The notes under the pieces were generated by a model that did not search any database, had not been told where the DNA came from, and worked only from the letters and a program-made list of their open reading frames with translations. Source: Aphanomyces cochlioides (lineage: Eukaryota; Oomycota; Saprolegniomycetes; Saprolegniales; Verrucalvaceae). Taken from it: a stretch of 64,000 nt of DNA. Shown here one piece after another: positions 30,140-42,552 of this stretch; within the stretch, counting starts at the first letter, position 1; every line of letters begins with the position of its first letter. Position numbers and translations under genes: made by a program. Location: NCBI GenBank assembly GCA_019828595.1, contig JAHQRK010000057.1, positions 1-64,000 of the forward strand, in the 5' to 3' direction.

Positions 30140-31270
30140 TTTGGAATCCAGTCAACTGGACCACGCTTGTAATCGTTCTTCACTTGTCCAAATGTCGATT
30201 TCAAAAAGAGAAGGCCACGCAGCGCAGACAGGACTAACGTTACATGAGTGTGGACTTTCCGTCAGCATATGCGTCGTAAGTTGTGTGACCACGCAGTGCA
30301 CATTGAATAGCTATGCATTTGGTCTAGGACATAGCGATCTACGTGCTGCATCATCCTCTCTTGTCATTTGTAGCTTTGATGGGCTGCACGTTTGAGCCGC
30401 ACGTGACTCACAGACCCACATCACTGACCTTTGTTTATTAATAGTATCGGCCACGCGACCTCTGGCATACGTATCTATGACTCCATTTGACACTCGGGGG
30501 CTCCTTGTTTCTCTCTAAGTGCATCCATTCCACAGCCGATCAAGGCAACATTAGCATACGACAAGAGAACTCGGGAGAAATCAGTAATCGACGAAGCGTA
30601 AAATGATTGAGAGAGCAGCAAGTTTTAAGAGGGACAATCAAGGCATGACCCTGTCACCACACCAAATCCACCAGGGAGGACATGCGTACATTCATGGAAG
30701 CCTCTTGAGACAAGATGAGAGCCAATGTTGCAACCTTCCAGTCGAAGTTGAGACAAGACGATCGCCCGATTTCTCGCCGACCAAAGTGATTCATGATATC
30801 ATGAGACTCCATCGACGACCAGACGACAGGAGGAATTTAGACTTTGTGATGCTTTGGTGGCTCCGATCAGCAAGGATCCGATAGATTCCCAATATCTTGG
30901 TATGTGAGGTTGCATGGCCAAGATTGTCGTGAACTACAGTGTACCTGCGCACTGCATACTTAGCATCGATAAGCGACTTAAACTACTAATTCGACGCTTT
31001 TGTCACTTGACCAACGCAATAGTTGCATCCAAACCACTCCGCAGTACAATTCACGACGACCAAAGTTCTTGTTTCACGTCAGGTCAAGCGACACCCATCC
31101 TCCCACATGCTTGGACTTTCCGTCCTCATTTGCAGCGCCACGTGACTGAGACAATCAGTCGCACTGAGATGGGTGCACAACGACTAGTCTTGCCCCCAAG
31201 GAATGAAATATTTCATCTGAGGACGCTGTTCCAGTGAGATGTTGTCTTTGGTAATCATCTACTCGATAGA
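30140..31270. repeat. Segmental duplication unit D1 (partner 32610-33390)
   Basis: Matches 32610-33390 in order and orientation but diverged: GACTCACAGACCCACATC at 30406 and 32768, an AAGAGGGACAAT stretch at 30630 and 32979, GCTGAGATGGGTGCA-type sequence at 31168 and 33260. D1 lies upstream of the intact gene at 31593 and D2 upstream of the fragment at 34108, so the unit probably carried a secreted protein gene plus its 5' region. Confidence 0.65.
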
Positions 31271-31556
31271 TCGTTTTGGTATATGCCAAAGGTCACCTAT
31301 CTCATTACGACGGGTGTTGCCCCCGCACATCCATTTCAAGGTTATTCATTCACGACGATGTGTTCCATCATACCAGTAGTTCAGAGGCATGCTGTAGTTA
31401 GGATTAGTGCAAGAAACAACTGGAACACCTCAACTCCATTACGCTATCAAAGCATTCGATTTGTCCCGACTTCATCGTTCTCGGAATGTTTCGAGAGGCT
31501 GTAGCGCTTGCTTGTTGTATTTGAATTTCACGACACACAACCGACTTCACTTTGCT

Positions 31557-31575
31557 TGGCATTGTGCAATTTGCT
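31557..31575 (+). promoter_or_regulatory. Core promoter motif of the 31593-32030 gene
   Basis: TGGCATTGTGCAATTTGCT, 17 bases before the ATG. It is the best match in the window to the published oomycete form, with CAATTT. Confidence 0.65.
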
Positions 31576-31592
31576 CTCAAGAAACAAGTCCC

Positions 31593-32030
31593 ATGCATCT
31601 TTTCACTTTCCTTGCGCTTGCTGTATCTGCTGCCATGGCTCTGAACCAACCTGACCAAGACTCGCCCGTCATGCGGGTCAACAAAAAAGTCCGCATGACC
31701 TCTGGAGTCGACAACCTTCGCATGCTAGCCGACCGTCGTGGGAGCAGCAGCAACCAAGGTCAACAAGCGCACCCGCTCCCTCTCCCTCCGAATGCACGCC
31801 GTCAAGGTCAACAACAGGCCCACCCACTTCCCCTCCCGCCGAATGCGCATCAAAGACAAGGGAGCCCCCAACGTCGACAAGGAAACTACGTACCTTTCCA
31901 AGGCCCAGCACAGCCCCTTCCTCGTCCGCCGAACCACTACGGTTCCCACAGACAAGAGAGTATGCGCATCCATGACTACCCCCCTCGCCATAGACCTTGC
32001 GACTACCCGAGATGGCAAGTCCCCCGATGA
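31593..32030 (+). CDS. Small secreted Pro/Gln/Arg-rich protein with PLPLPPNA repeats
   Basis: 145-aa predicted secreted protein, apparently complete. ATG at 31593 gives the signal peptide MHLFTFLALAVSAAMAL and follows the initiator motif; the longer frame upstream runs through the 5' flank. After the conserved NQPDQDSPVMRVNKKVR block come repeats QQAHPLPLPPNA, QQAHPLPLPPNA and a diverged AQPLPRPPNH, then a His/Tyr/Arg-rich end. There is a single Cys near the C-terminus. Function unknown. The proline repeats suggest an extended, wall- or host-surface-binding protein, but that is inference. Fragments of close relatives lie at 28706, 34108, 34890 and 4280-4340. Confidence 0.78.
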   Translation: MHLFTFLALAVSAAMALNQPDQDSPVMRVNKKVRMTSGVDNLRMLADRRGSSSNQGQQAHPLPLPPNARRQGQQQAHPLPLPPNAHQRQGSPQRRQGNYVPFQGPAQPLPRPPNHYGSHRQESMRIHDYPPRHRPCDYPRWQVPR

Positions 32031-32609
32031 AAAGCCTCAGCTGTATATAATACTGAATTCCATTTGTATTCATCACAACCTTCATATAGTTTTCAAAGTA
32101 ATTTGGAGCACATTGTGCCAGGTCAAGGAACGCTTTGGGGTGACCAACGCGTTACTAGAGTCATTGCCATAGGCTAGGTTGTTCAATTGGTCTGGTTTCC
32201 CTTCATATCGTTTTCAAAGTTATATGCAGCAATTGTACCAACGTCAAGGAACGCGATGATATCTCCATAACGCAGATTATCCAATGGTATATATAAAGTG
32301 GTCTAGCCCCCAAACTAAACAACTTTGAGTCTCCTGTGGTATGTGAAGTCACTAAGTTTGCGATGAGGGCAAGCTCCTCTATAGCTCAGACAGAGATTGA
32401 AATGCGCTCAATGGACTTCGCCAGGTTACAAAAGGGACCAAAATGCATCTACTTGTTCAAAAGGAGACTTGGAGCCATCTTTGGGTGATGCGGAGTACAG
32501 TTGTTTCCAGTCACGTTGTCAGGAATAAGTCCCATCCCGGAGGATATAGATTCATGTGTCGGCGGACATAGGACTGACTCACTCTGCGAGGAAGCACCTG
32601 GCAAGATAT
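32031..32609. other. 3' flank of the 31593 gene
   Basis: No gene. 32060-32110 resembles the repeat at 34950-35000 (and 4230-4290 inverted), marking the ancestral gene end in those copies. Confidence 0.5.
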
Positions 32610-33390
32610 CAAATCCTGTACCTTTGTAATCTTTCTTCAATTGTCCAAATTTCTTTTTCCAGATGTGTGTACAGTATGTCCATAAACCACGCCACAATTT
32701 ACGTTCTCTGTCATCCTAGCCTTGATGAGTTGCAGCTTTCACTTGGTTTCACGTGTGAACCGCATGTGACTCACAGACCCACATCGTTGGTCATTGTTCA
32801 TCAGCCACGTGAGCTCTATTAACTCACATTTATGACTCCATGTGATCCTCGGGAGTTGCTAGGTTGTCTTTAAATGCATTTAGATGCATCCTTTCCTCAA
32901 TCTGTCAAGGCAAGCCGAGAACACGACTGAGATTTCAGGATGATTGAGATAACACTTGTAGTGTATGACAGCAGTTTTTCAAGAGGGACAATGAAGGCCA
33001 TGGATGAAGCATGGTTAAACAATGTTAACGCTCTTGACAGCTCGACCAAAATATAGTAGATACTGTTCATGTTCATGTATATGACCAAACCAATCTCACT
33101 TAAAGGCAGTTCAAAATGACAAATCGACAGTAAGCAAAATTCTCATGTGAGGTTACGATGAACTTTACGTTGTTTTCGCGTCGGCTGAAGGGAGGCCTAT
33201 CCTCTCAGTAAGGACTTGCCGTCCGCATGAATGTCTTGAGGTGGGCGAGTCACGTACTCGTGGCGCTGAGATGGGTGCAACGCCGAGGAAACTTTGGGAG
33301 AGATCTCATTGCTCCAACTTGAGGATGACATTTTCAGTGAGACTTTTTCCTTTGGTTTGCATCCTCCTCCTCGGGAGATCGTCTTGATCT
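32610..33390. repeat. Segmental duplication unit D2 (partner 30140-31270)
   Basis: See the D1 unit for shared blocks. No intact gene inside. Confidence 0.65.
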
Positions 33391-34107
33391 ATCCAAATTC
33401 TTGTTTCAAAGAGTGTCAGGGTGGGGGCCTCATTAAAACCTCTCATAGCAGAAAAGAATTCATGGTGCTGGACATGCCACAAGAGTGCCTCGGTGTCCGC
33501 ATGTCCTCCTTCCACTTGTCGCATGAGGCAAGCCATTAACAATAGGGTGAAGGAAATTTTGCTCTTTGGCTTTTACACGTGTGGAAGTTGCAACATGGAG
33601 AACCGCACATTTATCAAGTTTATCAAAGCGACCACATGATTATGTGCAAAAAACATACCTTCATTGAGAAGACTCTTTGGGATGAATCAACTGCATTGCT
33701 TGGTGGATTGCATTCGATGAAAAGGGACTATTGCCAAACAGATCCAAGTTGTATTGCATGTCAAATGCTTGCACGTCTTCTTCTGTGCTCATGTTGAGAC
33801 CATCACTTCAGCCGACTTGATCATGAGCGATATCGCTCTCATTCAACAGCTCTTGCGATTGAAATTGAGTGCAAGTAGTCTCGTTGTCAACATCGCCAAA
33901 GTCATGTTCCACGTCTCCATTGAACTCTTCACATCATTTGTGCCTCTTTGCAGACGCATTTAACACGACCCGTAGAATGGTCTTCATCATAGTGATTCCA
34001 GGAAGCTTTTGCATGCACGTGTAAACACCAACACGTGTGAACCTCCACCCTAATTACCAGCTTGAATGGGAGACATCCCCGCATCCATTTCAATAATTTA
34101 CATTCCC
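33391..34107. other. No supportable gene
   Basis: Short frames on both strands only. 34076-34095 again has the CGCATCCATTTCAA element seen upstream of family members. Confidence 0.45.
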
Positions 34108-34197
34108 AATAGTAGTCATCAAGGTCAACAAGCCCGCCCGCTTCCTCTCCCGCCGAATGCGCGTCATCCAGATCAACAGGCCGTAGAGATGCGTTAG
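34108..34197 (+). pseudogene. Secreted protein gene fragment
   Basis: Reads SSHQGQQARPLPLPPNARHP and ends at TAG (34195-34197). This is the repeat region of the 31593 relative without signal peptide. The upstream element common to the family lies about 30 bases before it, so signal peptide and N-terminus were deleted. Confidence 0.7.
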
Positions 34198-34634
34198 TTA
34201 TTTAAAAGTTTGATTGGAATTGATTACCAAATACTACTTTGTGCCGCCAATTGTAGAAACAACAATTACCACCAGTCAAATCATTTTCGAATGGAAATAT
34301 ATATGAGAAGCTGGTGTAAAAATGTCCTCTTCTTCATTGAGAGTAAAAGCGAATCTGAGGTCAGTGGGCACTTGGGGGCATTGGCGGGTACTCTTAGCCT
34401 CCTTATGCCTAGATAGAGTCCTCTATGTTGGAAATGCGTCAGATGAAATTCTTATCACATTATTCTCCGTAGTAATATGTCTTACAAACAACTCCAAGTG
34501 ATTAAATTTATTGATCAAGTGGGTATCTGCAATAGCTTCATGGCTGGAAAGCTTAAACGATGGATACAATACAATAGCTTGAAATGGATTCAAAGTCTGC
34601 GCAAGTTTTTTAATGGCAGAGAACGCTAGATGAT
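34198..34634. other. No supportable gene
   Basis: AT-rich, no recognised coding sequence. Confidence 0.5.
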
Positions 34635-35263
34635 ACAAAGGGCCAAAACTTCTTGTACTTTATGTAGCTGTGCCATCACGTGCCATGAAATCTACAAAGC
34701 TATCTATAACACAAAGCTATGCTACTGCTCGCACTTGAAACTGGCACATTGCCTGCAGGATGTCGTGGGATATGTTTTGCTGCTCTGGCGATGTCACGGC
34801 CACTACGTATGCACTTAACACGAACCATTTTCTTTGGCTCATCGTGAGGGATATCCTCTAAGTCTTCCCACCCCTCGCTCAACTACTGTGCCTTCCAACG
34901 GCCCACCCGCTCCCTCTCCCACGTAATGGCCAACAACGATTTAACACTCAACTCAATTGTATTCATCAAAACCTTCATTTGACTTTTAAAGTAGTTTGGA
35001 GCAATTATACCAATCGGTCCCTTGGAATCGTTAGTTATTTCCATGCTATTGTGGACTGCTTTGGCGATGGGGGCATCCCATTGTCTCACAATTGCATTTG
35101 GAGGAAGAGGGACAGGGTGGGTCTATTGACCTTGTTAACCTTAATGGTCACTGTCGACGGCCTGCTAGCATGCGTTCGCATAACACTATCAACTGTATCT
35201 TGGTCAATCTGTCAACAACATTAATATATTTCACAAAGAAGCCATCTATTATACGTATAATAG
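34635..35263. repeat. 630-bp repeat; inverted copy of 3950-4582
   Basis: Opposite orientation to 3950-4582. Plus-strand 34887-34940 reads TAHPLPLPRNGQQ, a piece of the secreted protein repeat. It ends with the same 18-base palindrome (about 35246-35263). Confidence 0.85.
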
Positions 35264-35655
35264 GGATGCTCTCAAGATTGCAAAATTTGGCTCAAAATGT
35301 TGCTCATACTACTTGAAATTATTGGGCGATTAGGTGTGCTGGATCGGCCCGACATTTCGTGGGTACTTCAGCCTCTTGCAGAAGAGAGCCTTGACGGATG
35401 ATGACAGCACGGAAGTGCCAACAATATTCGCTTGTCTTAATGCACTCTCAATTCTTGCAGCCGTCCCTGACGGAACAGTGTAGCAGGTGAGAACGTTCAC
35501 TTGAGCTTTGTCGGCTGATGATAACAGGGTAATTGTAGACTTAGACCTACAACCCTCACCCTTGAAGCAGCATTACACTTTGGACTGCGGTCGTCTCACA
35601 AGCAAGTTATAATGGTGGGTCAACGCTTTTTGTTGAATTGTGGGGAGATTGCTGA
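35264..35655. other. No supportable gene
   Basis: Flank of the secreted protein relic at 35656; nothing recognised. Confidence 0.5.
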
Positions 35656-35749
35656 CTATAGAGTCCTTGAAGATTTCTTTATCCAATGACGAGGTTGGTT
35701 GAAGGCAACGACGGCATGTGCAGCGGGCACAACAGTTCAAAAGACGCAT
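35656..35749 (-). pseudogene. Frameshifted secreted protein gene
   Basis: ATG at 35749 starts MRLLNC. The frame then shifts by one base, after which AAHAVVAFNQPRH continues as in the relative at 5311 and ends at TAG (35658-35656). Only about 30 codons remain. A weak initiator-like GCAAATTGCC lies at 35763-35772. Confidence 0.7.
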
Positions 35750-36369
35750 GGCAATAGAACCTTGGTGGCAATTTGCGATATCATAGGGGAATGAAAAGGA
35801 TTGTTCATCCAAATATCAAATATGCAACGAACGCACATGAGTCATGTGATCTCACAGTTGAATCACCTGGCAATTTCGCAGAACCTTTCACCGTGAAACT
35901 CAATATATAGTCGTCAATAGTAGACGTTGTTAACATTAATAGTGGTGTTCAATTGTTTGGTGGTGTGCAGAGAATTGTGGACTTAAGTGAATTTGAAGGC
36001 TTCGTTGACATCGAAAACGAAAATATTGCGATGAAGGGGAGCGGCGCACAAACTAAGTACTTTGCTGTTACACATCTAGAGGATCACTGCCCTTAAGAAG
36101 CTAGTTCATCTTCCCGACCCGAAAATCACAAACGCACAATTATTATGAATGGATCGTCTTGGTCCATCAAAATTGTGGCCGTCAGGATTGTAGACCACTC
36201 AATAGAAAAACTTATCCCGAGCATCCCCCAACTTAACACTATGGGTAAAGTCTACACCAGTTTTTAACGAGCTTACGATGCCAAGATGCAGTTTGGATAT
36301 GGTGGATTCGAACGGACTCGTTGGATTGTCCAGACAAGAACTGTCCGAACGAACCTTTATGACTCGATA
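35750..36369. other. Intergenic, no gene seen
   Basis: Contains the weak promoter remnant of the frameshifted gene. No other recognisable feature. Confidence 0.5.
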
Positions 36370-36478
36370 CCGTGGCAGCCAATTTGATTACGAAAAATGT
36401 GCTGTAGATGACAGAGACGCGATAAAAGCTCACAGGAGTTCTGCGCGTACTCTCTGTTGCTTGCTGAATCTTGACCAT
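36370..36478 (-). pseudogene. First-exon fragment of the multi-pass membrane protein family
   Basis: PVSFYRVSVIYSTFFVIKLA (start at 36478) matches the first exon of the genes at 38711 (VQFSRLSIIYNSFFLVKLA) and 39379. It is followed by a GT donor at the same place. The rest of the gene is absent, so this is a truncated third copy, in tandem downstream of the second. Confidence 0.7.
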
Positions 36479-36759
36479 GTCATCTAAACGTATTGCTCAT
36501 AATTTGAAGCATGTTTTGTCGGTTTCGAAACTGATATCATGATTTCCAAAATCAACTCTCTGAACAAACAGAAGCATTCATTAGCTTTACATTATGAAAT
36601 GACTCTCTTCAGATCGACTTATTCCACAATTGTAAGTGCAATAGTTTAGATTTCATCAAAAAGGATCAGTGAATCGGTCAACACATTCATTGCCTTGATA
36701 CTTCATGGCGTTCACAGCATCGATCTTGAATAAACTTGATGCCTCTATATTAGTCTGCT

Positions 36760-38711
36760 TTACAAAATCCAACTGTTTCCATACGCGCTACGATGAATAC
36801 ACTTTGATTTTGAATTGGTTTGTTCAAATGTTTGGCACTTGTCGTTACTCAGTGTCGCGTAGCTAGTTTCATGGCAGGTTGTACATGTTGGGATGGCCAA
36901 GTCAGGATCGCGTAACCTCGTGTCCAAGCAATCCAGCAAACTGAGTCGTAATTGCATTTTCACTTTGTTGTCGGATGAATAGCACAAGACAAAACAATCT
37001 GCAGCTCGATGACTGAAAAGCGGCATGTTGCGGTAGTGCGAACTGTTCTCATACAATGCATGTAATGAACCTCCACACTGATCGGTACTTTTGGGAAGTT
37101 TTCGGAACAGAATCGAAAACATTACTTGATTCTTGATGTCGTTGAACGATCTTTGGCCGTGCCTAGCTAGAGCGGCTGCTTTGGATTTTGTTCTTTTTGC
37201 TTCCTGTGATGGGTTAAGTTGTAGTGGCGAACTTGGCATATTGATCGTGTTATTTCGAAGCGATGAGGTCTGGAAAAAAGCAGATAAGATTGAATCTATG
37301 GATTGGAAGATAAAATTTCAAATAAAAAGTTTTGGTCGTACGTCCGGCGGCGACAGGTTGCAAAAAATGTGGCCGAGAAGAGAACAGGACATAGCGCCAA
37401 AATAGCATTACCCGTCACGATACCTATCCTCGCATAGCTAAGAAAGCTTTGTCAATGAAGAAATACCCGATGAGACTTCAACTGCTTCATATTCCATAGA
37501 AGTGGGGACAAAGAAACCCCATGTGAAGTGGAAAAGTTCCATGAGTGGAGTATTGCCGACTAATGTTGACGACGGACCACCATAGCATGCAGCAAAAATG
37601 GCGAGGATGCCAGGATCGACAGGTACAAATGAGGATTCCCACCCACGCCATTTAATTACTCTGGATAGCAGTTGCATGGTCAAATACGCTAGCCACACCT
37701 AGAATTTGGATTAAATTCTTGCATTTTGTTGATTCACACTCGAACATATCGCGACCCGTAGAAACAACCCAAGCCGAAAGCAGTAAGGTTTTGGAATTGG
37801 CACACGCGAACAATTGACCAGCCCACGTATGCAATGGCAAGCCAAATATCAATCACCATGACGAGAGATACGAGTGGATCGCTGAGGACTAGACAAGTTG
37901 GATCGCCCACGATGATTTCATAACGCAAGTATTCAGGAGCAACGCCAATTAGATTCAAATTTGCCACGAGCTCAGTATATTTGCAGTAGTACCGTCGAAA
38001 TATCACGTAGATAATGTACAGAGTAAGCATACACCGATAAAACAGCTTAAACCAATGCCACACCAAGTTTTCCCAAATCAACGAGCCATAGTAGACCATG
38101 TAAGTATTCTCCTCAGGTTTTCCCCTAGGCTCCATCCATAGGCACGTGTCGCCTAGAGGAAGTCCAAAGTAGCGCGTGTGCTGGCATCGGAACAATTTCG
38201 TTCGTTGGAGAGTGTCCTGGGCCAAAAAATTAACTACAAATCTGCGTAATCCCTTTCCAAAGAAGAATGCTCCAAATATACCTATCGTCAACATATTATC
38301 GTAAGGTTAAGTTTTACCTGGAAACCGATATAGTTGATGCTGTATGTCCCCTGGCAGGACGTTGGGTGGAATCACAAGCTCATAGCGGACAACGTAAGTG
38401 TCGCTTCCTCCGTCGTGAACACAAGTGTTCATCGAGTAATTTGTGTAAATTTGTCGAAAGAATGCCGTTGTTTCGTTGTTGAAATGCTCAAATGAGTCCC
38501 AATCCGTCGAGCGTTGCTGTGGAGCGACCATGGAACAGGCTCAGTGAGATATCCCAGCAACGGCTACAAATTGGCGATCAAACATACCATTTGGTTTTTG
38601 CCTTACCATGCTAGCAAGCTTGACAAGGAAGAAGCTATTGTATATAATAGAGAGTCGACTGAACTGCACGCGGGCCTTAGGTGGAGTCTTCGTCGGCGTC
38701 ACCTTGGCCAT
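36760..38711 (-). CDS. Multi-pass membrane protein, unknown function (copy M1)
   Basis: Oomycete-type protein of unknown function, several exons. Exon 1 38711-38607 (MAKVTPTK...), then 38563-38318, 38281-37740 and a fourth from 37698. The introns are 43, 36 and 41 bases with GT...AG ends, and each lies where copy M2 has one. Membrane segments are visible near LSIIYNSFFLVKLA, MLTLYIIYVIF and LVSLVMVIDIWLAIAYVG. The C-terminal exon (37239-36760) carries the family signature HRAADCFVLCY and LQLRLSLLDCLD, and a Cys-rich end. One base appears to be missing near 38510 compared with M2, so this copy may be slightly damaged. The last intron (about 37310-37240) is not resolved. Confidence 0.6.
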
Positions 38712-39378
38712 CTTTGAACGAGAAATGAACTCCGTTGTCGTTTTTAGAACTATGCCATTGGTCAAGTATTTTTAAACGACGGTACTGTGCTGTGCATGGC
38801 TGTGGTGGAAATTTTCGTTGATATCAAGTTTACTCTATCTGGGTGAACATCAGTTCCTTGCTGTCAAGTCACTGTGGCCAAAGCCAACTCACGTTTGAGT
38901 TAACGCCTACTAAAACTAAAATATTACGGTGTACGTAGACATTAAGTGAAACACAGAATCTTAACTTTCTGTTGCTACAATGCGACGTGGTCGCGAAATC
39001 ATTGACCATTTGTGGATTGAATCGTTTAGGACGATGGTACAAATCCGTCCTTTCATTTCGATGCGAAGGTTTGAGAGTGAATATATTCGTGTACATGTTT
39101 GCATTCTGAGCGCAGCGAATGTTAAACGAACGCTATTACTTGCCCTAATTCGATCCGCGGAAGAAAGGGGAAATTTGACACATTCCGATGCATTTGAATT
39201 GCTGTGACTGAAGTCCAATGCTTTTTTCTTTGTCTCGCAGCCATTGTTGGCTGGGGAAGAGCCACGTAATGTCAGTTACATGCCATACTCTTGAGGCAAT
39301 ATATTTGTTCATGATGAAACCGGCCAAATTGAACTGCTGTTTGAAATCGCCAACTCGGCTGATCGAAGTCCAAAGACT
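38712..39378. promoter_or_regulatory. Shared 667-bp region between divergent membrane protein genes
   Basis: M1 and M2 start from opposite sides of this stretch, so both promoters must lie here. No clear initiator motif of the secreted-protein type was seen. Open frames at 38961-39218 on both strands have no known motif. Confidence 0.5.
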
Positions 39379-41295
39379 ATGACTAAAGTCCACGACGCTA
39401 CGTCGTGCAGGACTCGAGTACAGTTCAATCTCATGTCAGTCTTGACCAACAGTCTACTCATCGCAAAACTTGTGGGAACGGTAATGCCTGCCGGAATGAG
39501 ACTTGTGACTTTGACAACGTAGCCATTCTTTGCCTACATCACTGAACCATTTCCGTGGTCATTGCCGCATATTGCAAGTTTTGCAATGGACGATTTGAGC
39601 AATTTCAACAACAGAACATTTGCCTACCTCGAACACATCTACAATAAAGACTCCTTGAATTCCCGGTCATTTTTGTCACTGGATAGAGCAACCAACACGT
39701 ATGAGATACGGAAAGAAATGGTTTTTCCACCTAGCGCTCCAGAAACAAGCGCCATTGCAAACTTTATTGCTTTCCCAGGTAATTGAAAATGTCAACACCA
39801 CAATTATTCTCAATATAGGAGGGGTTTTGTATGGCAAAGACCTCCGCTCTTTTGCAACCAACTTTGTGCAGAGTGCTGACGAGCGAACAATTCGATATCA
39901 ATGCCAGCACAGTCTTTTCTTTGGACTTCCATTTAGTGACTCTTGCCTTTGGTTTGAACCCTCGCATGGGGAAAAACAAGTTTATGGTATACTTTGGCTC
40001 ATTGATCATTGACAGCCCTTCATTGAGTTGGTCCAAGTTTGTACTTCGCGTCTTACTTAGCGCATACATCGCGGTAATTTTGTGACAAAAATATTATTGT
40101 ACGTTTAGCGCTCTCAAGTCCAACTTGTCAGTTGTCGGTGTCGACGACACGTACCATTGCTACGAAATTACACTTGGCGACCCGACAAGCCTGGTTCTTA
40201 GTGATCTGCTCGTGTCTTTAGTGTTCGTGATAGACATTTGGCTCGGGATTGCTTACAGCTCTCTCTCGCTTTTGCGCCTTTGGGAATTCCAAGACACTGG
40301 CGTGTTTGCTCGGGCATGTTTTTACATGTCACGATACGTTTGGAAAGCTCATGGTTTATTGCTAGGTCTGGACTGGGTATTTTGCCATGGGAAGCGCGTC
40401 GACCATAATCAAGAAGTGTGGATGGGAGGGGTGGTTTGTGCCAGTTGACCCTGGCTTGATGGCCATGGCAGCAACTTTATATAATGGTCCTCTTATAAGC
40501 CTCTACGTCACGACACCTCTCATAAAAATTTTCCACGCAATGCAAGACTGCATTCAATCGAGTCCATGGAATTACACACTTGGTAAATGTACACTTCATC
40601 ATCAACTCTAAATATGCGCAATAGCTGTCCTGACAGGGACTACTAGCGGAACTGCTCTTCTTGCACTCATTGCTTCGTTTGTATACCAACAATGTATCCG
40701 ACTTCAAGCTGGCAAGTGTGAATCAATTACAACCAAGTTATGTCAAATGTTAGATGTGCATACAAAACGCAATCGAAATCTTGCAGTCGCGATGCCGCAG
40801 GAAAATACAAAACAACAGGCGTCGCACAAAACATCTTCACCTATTGAAGAGCGACCACCTGATCAGCCACACAAGACAGCCGTGCAAAGGCTGTTTCACC
40901 ACCAATCCTTCAATGATCTCAAAAACCGAATGATTTTGTTTCTTGTGATGGGCAAATCATCGCCAAATATCAGGCAAGCTGGAGGGTCCCTGTATGAATT
41001 ATATGAACAGAGTCCTCGCTACCGCAACATGCCACTCTTCAGTCATCGAGCCGCCGACTGTTTTGTCTTGTGTTATACTCCGGAAAACAAAGTTGGTTTG
41101 CAATTGCGTCTCAGCTTGCTCGATTGTTTGGACAAAAGGCCGTCCGATCCGAATTCAGCTATTCCATCGTGCTCAAGTCAACATAACACAAGCTATGCAG
41201 TGTGGAACGGACTCAAGTGCGCTACATTTGAGCCAACTGCTACTGTGACTCATTGTATTCATACCAGCTCCTACCAATGCAAATGGATTTTGTAA
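39379..41295 (+). pseudogene. Multi-pass membrane protein, copy M2, damaged
   Basis: Paralogue of M1, head to head with it. Start ATG 39379 (MTKVHDAT). Exons 39379-39480, 39523-39778, from 39819 to 40337, from 40366 to about 40580, and from about 40625 to 41295. Introns are 42, 40, 28 and about 44 bases. TEPFPWSLP, CQHSLFFGLPFSDSCLW, GDPTSLVLSDLLVSLV, WEGWFVPVDP and HRAADCFVLCY match M1. Two lesions: a one-base shift in the A run near 39975 and a TGA at 40083-40085, where M1 has a coding codon. The C-terminal exon (from about 40747) is intact and over 180 codons long. Confidence 0.75.
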
Positions 41296-42552
41296 AATTG
41301 TCGATGAACTGCAACATTGACAAATTTTGTCCATTCCTTTGAAAATAGTGAGCTCCCGACATTTGTGGAATTGATCTTGGTGCATTTCAACTTGCCGATA
41401 GTTGTATAATGAATGGTACATCTTGACTGCGATTTTGACCTGCGACTATGAGGGCGAAGTCTTGACATTGACCTCGCAATGTATTACTTTCTTCAAAAAT
41501 TTAAGAAAACACAATGGAATTTCCATTCTTTATGAGATCAAGCCAAAGTGAATCAACCTGAGCACACTGAGATTGTGAGGCTTAACTCAAAATAGGTTTG
41601 AAGGCAAACGCCATCCATGAACTGTTTAGGAAGTGAAGCCTGAATTATCTCGCATGTCAATAAAATATCTGGCTTCACAGGCGATTTTTGAATTTCATGA
41701 TTTATCCCTCAAGAACATCTTTTCACGAGGTTATCTGCTTCGACCGACGGTCGGTCGAAGTGAAAATTGGTGAATACTTTGCCACGCTCTCTCTTCCTGA
41801 CAAGTTAAAAGCACTTCGAAAGCATGTCTATGAGTCTCTACTTTCCCCGAGTATGTTCTATCGAATACGACACCCTTCGCAAATGTGAAATTTATGACGG
41901 TTGAGCCTCGATCGTTGCTTGTCAAACTCATGGATCATCCCTCACTGGTGATCCCTTTCAAACCACTAAGATTCTAGTTCGATTCGACCGAAGCGTCCTC
42001 GAACTCAAGTTCCTTCCATATTAGATGTTTAGATTCTTAGATAGCTATGTATCTCACTTCTCATTCTGCTCGACTACTCCTAACTCGGTTAATCTACACT
42101 ACCGTTGTTAGTCTCCTTCTCCTTCCGATCCTGGTGCAGAGTCCTTGGCTAAAGTCGAGGATATTCGGTTCCTGTGAAGTCCAAACGTCTGGACCTTCGA
42201 TTCTTTTTGTGCGTCATCGCTATCCCCGCGACCGTCACGAATTCCATCAAGCAATCGCAAATTTATCATGTCACGGCGCTTCTACCATCCTTTGCTCCTC
42301 AACTGATTTATTTGGAACAGACATGGGGAATATCAAAAGAGAGATCGTCGATTCTCATCTTTTTTGACACGCTCATCCCTCAGCTGAGGTAGAAATGTTC
42401 ACGACAATAGGACGAGCGTATTAACGAACACTTAAAATGCTGGTTAGTCTACGCACATGCAACACTATTGGGTTCACCCTGGCATGAGCCTTTGTTTGTT
42501 GCCTGGGCATTAATACCCGACTTGAGACAGCATTAAGATTCACGAGAACATC
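41296..42552. other. No supportable gene
   Basis: A perfect palindrome with 11-bp arms lies at 41738-41760 (CTTCGACCGAC and its complement around one G). Frames such as 42047-42367 (+) are hydrophobic at the start but show no family features. Confidence 0.5.

Noticed and set aside
42047..42367. 106-codon frame with a hydrophobic start, possible secreted protein
   Set aside because: No initiator motif before it, no relation to the secreted family, and ordinary composition after the start.
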